Origin: Solirubrobacteraceae bacterium
GTDB lineage: Bacteria > Actinomycetota > Thermoleophilia > Solirubrobacterales > Solirubrobacteraceae
NCBI GenBank assembly: GCA_030447005.1
Contig: JAUJME010000011.1
Coordinates: 1-19,394, forward strand
Reading direction: 5' to 3'
DNA length: 19,394 bases
Position numbers and translations under genes: made by a program. How positions within the stretch are numbered: the first letter of the stretch is position 1; the number at the start of each line of letters is the position of its first letter. Shown piece after piece: positions 14,750 through 19,394 of the stretch. The notes under the pieces are model-generated. The model was not told the origin of the DNA. It saw only the letters and a program-made list of their open reading frames with translations, and searched no databases.

Positions 14750-15453
14750 GGCTCCACCGGCGCGTACACGCGATCCTCGGGGGGCGGGACCTTCGCCGTC
14801 TCGTCCGGCCGCTGGAGCCCGAGCCGGACCTCCTGGGCGTTGGACTCGGCGTAGGTGACCTTCAGGGCGTCCTTCACCGACAGCGCGAAGGTGACGGGGA
14901 CGACCTGCTGGGGATCGGCGTTCTCCTGCTCGATGCCGCCCTTGAGCGCCGCCTGGCCGACGTCGATGACCCGGGCGCCGGGGACGACGATCCGCGAGCG
15001 GGCGCGCACCGCGCCGTCCTGACTGGGGGGATAGGTCGCGATGATGTCGACGATGAAGCCGGGCCGGACCTTGCCGGCCACGCCAGTCTCGGCGTCGACG
15101 AGGATCGCCACCTCGCGCTGGCCGCCCTCGAGGTCCGGCGAGGCGGCGAGCATCCCCTCCTGGAGGATCGATCCCTTCGTCAGCTGGGTGGTCGGCACGA
15201 GCCCCGGCAGCGCGCTGCGGTCGGTGATCGCGGTCGGCGGCGCGTAGAGCTCGGGCATCGTGACCTCCTCGACCATGTCGTCGGTGATCGGGAGGTAGGG
15301 CGACGCGTCGCGCGAGAGCGCCAGCAGCGTGACCTTCGGCTCGACCTCCGCCCGGACGTCGGACACGTAGCCCGCCACGAGCGAGAAGACGCCGAGGAGC
15401 CCCAGGGCGGAGAGGCCGAGGAGCAGGATCGCGCGGCGCTGACGTGGGTTCAA
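14746..15453 (-). CDS. cpaB: Flp pilus assembly protein CpaB (RcpC), SAF domain
   Basis: The 235-residue protein has an N-terminal membrane anchor (8-30), then a SAF/beta-clip domain (about 40-105) with the typical pattern YLPITDDMVEEVTMPELYAP. The RcpC-like region carries GQREVAILVDAETGVAGKVR and GFIVDIIATYPP (about 110-145). CpaB is a periphery protein that in diderms works beside the secretin; no secretin gene is present here. The TTG at 15453 is supported by GGAGGA five bases upstream. It is the first gene of the tad transcript and overlaps cpaE by four bases. Confidence 0.9.
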   Translation of the reverse strand: MNPRQRRAILLLGLSALGLLGVFSLVAGYVSDVRAEVEPKVTLLALSRDASPYLPITDDMVEEVTMPELYAPPTAITDRSALPGLVPTTQLTKGSILQEGMLAASPDLEGGQREVAILVDAETGVAGKVRPGFIVDIIATYPPSQDGAVRARSRIVVPGARVIDVGQAALKGGIEQENADPQQVVPVTFALSVKDALKVTYAESNAQEVRLGLQRPDETAKVPPPEDRVYAPVEP

Positions 15454-15458
15454 GGGGT

Positions 15459-15464
15459 TCCTCC
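15459..15464 (-). promoter_or_regulatory. Ribosome binding site of cpaB, supports the TTG start
   Basis: GGAGGA on the minus strand is five bases before the TTG at 15453. There is no nearby ATG or GTG in this frame, so the site decides the start. Confidence 0.75.
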
Positions 15465-15479
15465 GAGTCTCATCTCAGT

Positions 15480-15497
15480 CCGGACGGCGGCGTCCGG
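15480..15497 (-). promoter_or_regulatory. Inverted repeat in the cpaB leader
   Basis: CCGGACG and CGTCCGG flank GCGG. The perfect 7-base stem lies between a possible minus-strand -10 (TATCTT, 15507-15512) and the cpaB ribosome site. It could be an operator or an RNA hairpin controlling the whole tad transcript. Confidence 0.45.
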
Positions 15498-15506
15498 GGC
15501 ACCCGG

Positions 15507-15512
15507 AAGATA
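15507..15512 (-). promoter_or_regulatory. Possible -10 element TATCTT for the tad operon
   Basis: TATCTT on the minus strand lies 53 bases before the cpaB start and upstream of the leader inverted repeat. No convincing -35 is seen. Confidence 0.3.
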
Positions 15513-15613
15513 GGGCCCGCGGGGGCGGTTGGACAGGGGCCCAGCCCAGGTTTGAGGCGGTCCCACGGGCAAGATGGGCCTGCCGACTCATCGGATTTCG
15601 GTGCGCGCGGACG

Positions 15614-15619
15614 TACGCT
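15614..15619 (+). promoter_or_regulatory. Candidate -10 element TACGCT for the tadG-like gene
   Basis: TACGCTG begins 15 bases before the ATG at 15629, leaving nine bases between. The intervening bases are C/T-rich with no Shine-Dalgarno, which favours a leaderless or near-leaderless start. Confidence 0.4.
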
Positions 15620-15628
15620 GCTTCCCCC

Positions 15629-17089
15629 ATGCGGCGCGACGACGGCCAGATCCTGCCCGGCCTGATGATCCTCCTGCTGGCGATCATCGGTCTCGGCATC
15701 ATGGCGTTCGGGATCGGGCGCGCGGCGCTCCTGCGCTCCGACGCCCAGACGGCCGCCGACGCGGCGGCGCTGGCGGGGGCGCGCAACGTCCGCGACCAGC
15801 TCGAGGCGCAGATGGTCTCGCGCGGCTACACGAACCTCGGCGAGGTCAACCGCTCGCTCGTGGAGGCCGCCGCCGCGGACTACGCGCGGCGCAACGGCGC
15901 CCGGCTCGCCCGCCCGATCGCGCTGGAGGGCGCCGACGTGCGCGTCTGGGTCGACACGAAGGGCAAGATCGGCGACGTCGGCGAGAGCACGGGCACCGAC
16001 GAGTCGCGCGGCGAGGCTCGGGCCCGCGGCCGGATCGCCCTCTCCGCGGCGCCCGGGGCCGGGTTCGCCGGTCTCGGGACCGGGTCCGCGGGCGCGGGGC
16101 CGCAGCCGCTCGACTGCCCCGAGAAGGACCTCGAGATCGACACGGAGGGCGGGGCCCGCGGGATCGTCGAGGACGCCGCCCGCATCGTGCGCTGCGTCGG
16201 GGGCACCAGCGTCTACGTCTGCTCGGACTTCCGCCCGAGCTCCACCACCACCTCCGGCAACCCCTCCGACCACGGCTCCAACAACTCGCTCCAGGCGGCC
16301 CGCGACATCGCGGTCCGCGAGGCCAACTGCCTCTCGGGCCCGTCCTCGCCCAAGCTCAACGCGGGGGTGGTCGCGATCGGCAAGGCGCTCGGGCGCAACT
16401 ACGGCACCGGCGCCCAGCGGATCGTCGACACCTTCGGCTGGAAGGACTACCGGGTCCAGATCATCTGGTACACGCCGGAGTACGGCGACCATCGCGGCCA
16501 CATCCACATCGGCGTGCGCAAGGGCGGCGTGGTCTCCGGCGGCGGCACGGGCGGCGCCGGCGGGGCGTTCGACATCACCCAGATCTCCGTCAAGCTCGTC
16601 GACTGGGAGGCCCCGGCGGCGACGCTCGCGAGCTTCAACGCCGCCGGCGACCCCGGCGGCATCCCGTTCGGCCCGCCCGACCCGCGGGTCGCCGCCAAGC
16701 TGTGCAAGGTGCTCGACGACCTCGACGCGCCGCCGAAGGCCCGCCTCGCCCTCTGGGAGGCGGCGATCGTCGAGTCCGGCGTCAAGGACCTCCCCGACGG
16801 CCACGACACGAGCGTCGGCGTCCTCCAGCTCCTCGACATCCACCTCGGCGGCTCCGTGTCGGCGCGCCGAGACGTCGAGCTCGTCGCGCGCATCTTCCTC
16901 ACGCGCGGCTTCACCAGCCCGCGCCCGGGCAACGGGGCGATCGGCGTGGCCCGCCGCAACGAGGGGATGAGCGCCGGGCAGGTCGCCCAGGACGTGCAAG
17001 GATCGGCGCACCCCGAACGCTACGACCAGCGCAAGGAGCAGGCGATCGCCCTCAACGAGAAGTTCTGCGGAGGAAAGGGGCTCTCATGA
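15629..17089 (+). CDS. TadG-like pilin-anchor protein with M15-peptidase-like and lysozyme-like domains
   Basis: The 486-residue protein starts like a Tad minor pilin: DGQILPGLMILLLAIIGLG with a membrane helix (7-30) and SDAQTAADAAALAGARN (37-53), the TadG/TadE signature. The +5 Glu is absent. A spacer leads to an M15-like domain (about 185-297): SDHGSN gives H215, ARDIAV gives D226, and HRGHIHIGV gives H291/H293, matching the H...D...HxH zinc pattern of D-Ala-D-Ala and related peptidases. A second domain (355-480) resembles actinobacterial lysozyme/SLT-like modules, with E382 in WEAAIVESG, then DTSVGVLQL and the late QGSAHPERY. Six cysteines (163, 189, 198, 234, 359, 480) suggest an extracytoplasmic, disulfide-bonded product. 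It overlaps the next gene (ATGA) and diverges from cpaB. Enzyme activity is inferred only. Confidence 0.82.
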   Translation: MRRDDGQILPGLMILLLAIIGLGIMAFGIGRAALLRSDAQTAADAAALAGARNVRDQLEAQMVSRGYTNLGEVNRSLVEAAAADYARRNGARLARPIALEGADVRVWVDTKGKIGDVGESTGTDESRGEARARGRIALSAAPGAGFAGLGTGSAGAGPQPLDCPEKDLEIDTEGGARGIVEDAARIVRCVGGTSVYVCSDFRPSSTTTSGNPSDHGSNNSLQAARDIAVREANCLSGPSSPKLNAGVVAIGKALGRNYGTGAQRIVDTFGWKDYRVQIIWYTPEYGDHRGHIHIGVRKGGVVSGGGTGGAGGAFDITQISVKLVDWEAPAATLASFNAAGDPGGIPFGPPDPRVAAKLCKVLDDLDAPPKARLALWEAAIVESGVKDLPDGHDTSVGVLQLLDIHLGGSVSARRDVELVARIFLTRGFTSPRPGNGAIGVARRNEGMSAGQVAQDVQGSAHPERYDQRKEQAIALNEKFCGGKGLS

Positions 17090-17604
17090 CCCGCCGGCTG
17101 ACCACCGCGCTCGTGGCGGCGGCGCTCGCGGCCGGGCTCGCGAGCTGCGGCGCGGCCGACGAGGAGGAGGCTCCCGTGGCCGCGGAGTCCACCCCGGCGC
17201 CCGTCGCGACGCCCCCGCTCCCCGAGGAGACCGGCCCGGAGTTCCAGATCTCCCCCGAGGTGCGGCGCGCCCTCGCGGACGGTGGCATCGCCGTGGTCGA
17301 CCTGGCCAACCGGGCGACGGTCGAGCCGCGCACGCTGCGCGCCAACAAGGAGCAGGTCCTCCGCGACCTCGAGTGGCGCGGCTGGGGCGGCCGGCGCGCG
17401 GTGGGCCGCGGAACGGTCGAGACGCTCGACTGCCAGCCCAGCTGCGGGCGCGGCCTCGTCTCGGAGTCAGAGGCCACGATCACCCTGACCCGGCCGCGCG
17501 TCTGCGGCTCGCGGCGGTTCTACTCGGAGGCCCGGCTCGTCTACGAGGACGTGCTCGAGGAGCGCGAGCGCGAGAGCGCCACCTACCTGCGCCCACCCTG
17601 CTGA
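17086..17604 (+). CDS. Secreted lipoprotein of unknown function
   Basis: The 172-residue protein has a short basic N-terminus, a hydrophobic stretch and the lipobox LASCG with C21 as the acylated residue. A Glu/Pro/Thr-rich linker (23-50) follows, then a compact domain with four further cysteines: LDCQPSCGRG, RVCGSRRFY and the C-terminal Cys. These could form two disulfides. The fold is not recognised. The ATG at 17086 overlaps the stop of the TadG-like gene and is preceded by GGAGGAAAGGGG, so it is co-translated with it and may act with it at the outer membrane face. Its 3' end overlaps the convergent gene by 22 bases. The longer frame upstream is a shadow. Confidence 0.82.
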   Translation: MTRRLTTALVAAALAAGLASCGAADEEEAPVAAESTPAPVATPPLPEETGPEFQISPEVRRALADGGIAVVDLANRATVEPRTLRANKEQVLRDLEWRGWGGRRAVGRGTVETLDCQPSCGRGLVSESEATITLTRPRVCGSRRFYSEARLVYEDVLEERERESATYLRPPC

Positions 17605-18467
17605 AGGTCCGCCGGCGCGGCGCGGCGCCGGGCGGGGCGGCCGCGGTGGCCACACAGCGGGCACGGGGCGCGGGCGATGAGCTCCCGGCACCAGCGGCAG
17701 ACCCACGGCTCGAGGGCCGCCATCAGGTCGGCGGTGAGGTCGGGGACGTCGACGGGATAGGCGACGCTCTCGACGAGCTTGCCCGTCCCCCACCACTTCG
17801 GCCCCTGCGGCGTCGGCTCGACCCGCACGAGCGGCAGCGAGCCGAGCGCGGCGTTGATCGGGCCGGTCACCCAGCTCTCGTCGCCGTCGCGCGGCGCGAG
17901 CACGAGCCGCGAGGGGCGGTAGAGCTCGGGAACGGGGACGGACGCCGCGCCGCGGCGCAGCTTGTGCACCGAGGGCTGGGGCCACGAGGAGACGCCGAAG
18001 GCCGTCCCGGGCGTCAGCGAGGCCATGTGCTGGGCGATCGTCGGGGCGGGCGTGGCCAGCCCGCTCACGCTCCCGAGCCAGGTGAAGACGTGCAGCTCGG
18101 CCTCGAGCGCGCCGAGCAGCGAGGCGAGCACGCCCGCTCCCGGGACGTGAGGGCCGACGGCCGACGCCATCGAGGCCAGCACGGTCGCCGCGAGCGGCGG
18201 CAGGACGGTTCGGTGGACGGCGACCCGCCCCGTGTCGAGGATCGACTGCGCCATCTGCACCCGCATGAAGCCCTCGGGGTCGAACCACGCGGGGACGATC
18301 GCGATGACGTGCCCGCCGGCCTCGATGCCCGACGCGATCGCCTCGACGAGGATCTGGCCGTGCTCCTGCTGGGGCACCTCCACGAAGGCGTCGATCCGGC
18401 TCTCCGCGTCGAGGAGGCGCTCCGGCCGCAGGCCGAAGGTGAGCACGACGGGCGGGGAGCCGGGCAC
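17583..18467 (-). CDS. Protein of unknown function with C-terminal zinc ribbon
   Basis: The 294-residue protein has no signal peptide or clear membrane helix, so it is probably cytoplasmic. The N-terminal two thirds looks alpha/beta: VVLTFGLRPERLLDAESRID (7-26), GGHVIAIVPAWFDPEGFMR (51-69) and a later TWLGSVSGLATPAP (129-142). The C-terminus has WVCRWCREL and APCPLCGH, i.e. C257, C260, C269 and C272 in a CxxC-x8-CxxC zinc ribbon, followed by a basic tail. I do not recognise the main domain. The GTG at 18467 lies seven bases after a TACGCTG element. It diverges from the last gene across a short gap with two inverted repeats. Confidence 0.75.
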   Translation of the reverse strand: MPGSPPVVLTFGLRPERLLDAESRIDAFVEVPQQEHGQILVEAIASGIEAGGHVIAIVPAWFDPEGFMRVQMAQSILDTGRVAVHRTVLPPLAATVLASMASAVGPHVPGAGVLASLLGALEAELHVFTWLGSVSGLATPAPTIAQHMASLTPGTAFGVSSWPQPSVHKLRRGAASVPVPELYRPSRLVLAPRDGDESWVTGPINAALGSLPLVRVEPTPQGPKWWGTGKLVESVAYPVDVPDLTADLMAALEPWVCRWCRELIARAPCPLCGHRGRPARRRAAPADLQQGGRR

Positions 18468-18474
18468 ACCGGTC

Positions 18475-18480
18475 AGCGTA
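18475..18480 (-). promoter_or_regulatory. Candidate -10 element TACGCT for the zinc-ribbon gene
   Basis: On the minus strand TACGCTG ends so that seven bases separate TACGCT from the GTG at 18467. This is the same spacing as at 3867 and lacks a Shine-Dalgarno. Confidence 0.4.
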
Positions 18481-18484
18481 GATC

Positions 18485-18530
18485 AGTGGCGCGCGGGCGC
18501 CACTTGGTATCCGGTGGCCGCCCTGCCACC
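18485..18530. promoter_or_regulatory. Two inverted repeats sharing GTGGC half-sites in a divergent promoter gap
   Basis: AGTGGCGC/GCGCCACT (18485-18492 and 18497-18504) is a perfect 8-base repeat around GCGG. GGTGGC/GCCACC (18513-18518 and 18525-18530) is a perfect 6-base repeat around six bases. Together they give four GTGGC half-sites within 46 bases. They lie in the region expected to hold the minus-strand -35 and the plus-strand promoter. Confidence 0.5.
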
Positions 18531-18543
18531 ATGTCGCGGAGAG

Positions 18544-19394
18544 ATGGAGCTCGTACTCGTCGCAGTCGGGGTGCTCGGATTGGCGCTCCTCATCGTGCCC
18601 CGTCTGCGCCGCGCCCGCTCGGGTCGATCCGCCGCGCGCCCGGCCGAGTGGACCGGCTCCGCGCCCAGCGCGCGCCGCGTCTCGGTGCCCGAGGCGGCCG
18701 GCGCGGGCGGCCGCGTCCACGTCGCCCGCGCCGCTGGCCACCGCGGCCCTGCCGCCGCCGTCGCCGCCCCCGCGGCGCCCGGCCTCGACGACGACCTCGA
18801 CGCCTGGGAGGACGACCTCGACTGGGGAGGCCCCGCAGCGGCGCCGGCCCGCGCCCCGGACGTGCCCGAGCCGGTCCCCGTCCCGCCGCCCGCCCCCCCG
18901 CGCGGTCGCGCCGGCTGGGGTCCTCCGCCCGACACGGGCGACGCCGGCTTCGCCGACGAGCTCGAAGACGACGCGGCCGAGGAGCTCCCCGTCTGGTCGC
19001 CCGAGCGCTCGCAGCCGCGATCGCCGGAGCCCGCCGCTCCGCCGCGGCGCGGGGCCGCCGCGGCGCCGGGCGGCGCGCGCCGGAAGGGGCTCGGGAGCTC
19101 CCCCGTCCTGCAGGTCGCCCTCTACGCCGCCTGCGGGCTGGCCCTGATCGCCTTCGCGGTGAGCGCCATCGGGGGCGGCCTGGCCTCCGGCGGGGACGAT
19201 CCCGCGCCTGAGCCCACGGCTGCGCAGCCCGCCACGCCCTCCCCCGCCGCCTCGCCCGCCGGCCCCAGCCGGGCCGAGCAGGCGGCCGCCGAGCGCGCGT
19301 TCGAGCGCCAGCAGGAGGCGGCCATCGCCGCCGAGAACCGCGCCCTGCGCGCCGAGCGCTCGCGCGCTCGCCGTGAGGCCCGCATCGCTCGCCG
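18544..19394 (+). CDS. Membrane protein with low-complexity middle and C-terminal coiled coil, 3' end cut by window edge
   Basis: The frame from the ATG at 18544 stays open for 283 codons to the edge. A hydrophobic N-terminus (2-19, ELVLVAVGVLGLALLIVP) is followed by basic residues. A long Ala/Pro/Gly-rich region carries acidic, Trp-bearing patches (LDDDLDAWEDDLDWGG, about 87-102). A second membrane helix spans about 188-211, then a Pro/Ala linker and the start of a charged helix rich in Glu, Arg and Ala (from about 240), probably a coiled coil. No catalytic motif is visible. GGAGAG lies directly before the ATG. An ATG at 18531 is out of frame. Function unknown; it could be an envelope scaffold, but this is a guess. 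Confidence 0.7.
   Translation, partial: MELVLVAVGVLGLALLIVPRLRRARSGRSAARPAEWTGSAPSARRVSVPEAAGAGGRVHVARAAGHRGPAAAVAAPAAPGLDDDLDAWEDDLDWGGPAAAPARAPDVPEPVPVPPPAPPRGRAGWGPPPDTGDAGFADELEDDAAEELPVWSPERSQPRSPEPAAPPRRGAAAAPGGARRKGLGSSPVLQVALYAACGLALIAFAVSAIGGGLASGGDDPAPEPTAAQPATPSPAASPAGPSRAEQAAAERAFERQQEAAIAAENRALRAERSRARREARIAR

Noticed and set aside
13409..14854. A 481-codon + strand frame opposite cpaE
   Set aside because: Shadow of the CpaE fusion; residue make-up rich in Arg, His, Asp and Glu with no motif.
15470..17011. A 513-codon minus-strand frame opposite the TadG-like gene
   Set aside because: Low-complexity Ala/Arg/Gly/Asp content typical of an antisense shadow; the + strand frame has pilin, M15-like and lysozyme-like motifs.
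17373..19211. A 612-codon + strand frame across the lipoprotein, zinc-ribbon and last genes
   Set aside because: It crosses three better supported genes and reads as Arg/Gly/Ala low complexity. The last gene is in another frame starting at 18544.
1..19394. CRISPR arrays, tRNA or rRNA genes, insertion sequences and attachment sites
   Set aside because: I saw no regularly spaced repeats, no cloverleaf or rRNA-like stretch and no transposase or integrase; codon and base use is even across the window.

Overview
The window is very GC-rich, with GTG and TTG starts, tightly overlapping genes and codons ending in G or C. The gene set is actinobacterial: a yqeY-phoH-ybeY-era cluster, paired bacterial PH-domain membrane proteins, an ArsA-like ATPase and a Tad pilus locus. 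I infer a Thermoleophilia/Solirubrobacterales-type actinobacterium. That placement comes from general resemblance, not from a marker gene.

Layout. (1) 1-502 (-): the start of a phytoene synthase, cut by the left edge. It diverges from an ArsA/Get3-like ATPase (526-1476, +). The ATPase leads a tightly spaced + strand run: two bPH2 membrane proteins (1490-1978 and 1975-3402), a four-helix membrane protein (3403-3861) and a small two-CxxC protein (3867-4166). (2) 4167-4404: a non-coding convergent gap with three copies of the decamer GTGTGACGTT and several long-range inverted repeats. (3) 4405-7088 (-): the housekeeping operon yqeY-phoH-ybeY-era, with every junction overlapping. (4) 7144-15453 (-): a Tad/Flp pilus locus. 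Transcription runs cpaB, cpaE fused to a TadE pilin, a second tadE, cpaF, tadB, tadC, a NarL-type histidine kinase, its response regulator, then after 197 bases the Flp pilin. A strong hairpin closes the locus. (5) 15629-17604 (+), divergent from cpaB: a TadG-like protein carrying M15-peptidase-like and lysozyme-like domains, then a lipoprotein. (6) 17583-18467 (-): a protein of unknown function with a C-terminal zinc ribbon. (7) 18544 to the right edge (+): a two-helix, low-complexity, coiled-coil protein, incomplete.

How the parts work together. CpaF is the assembly ATPase; TadB and TadC form the inner-membrane platform. CpaE probably localises the machine and CpaB is a periphery protein. 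Flp is the major pilin and the two TadE-like proteins are minor pilins. All three pilin-like segments carry the same prepilin signature (G, then Q at +1 and E at +5), but no prepilin peptidase is encoded here. The kinase and regulator genes overlap the tadC end, so pilus assembly is probably tied to a two-component signal. The TadG-like protein adds putative peptidoglycan-cutting domains to a pilin-like membrane anchor, which could open the wall for the pilus.

The strongest candidates for something undescribed are the CpaE-TadE fusion with its internal prepilin-type cleavage site, the TadG/M15/lysozyme-like fusion, and the repeat-rich non-coding gap at 4167-4404. A weaker theme is a TAYNCTG element 7-9 bases before four start codons, suggesting leaderless transcription.
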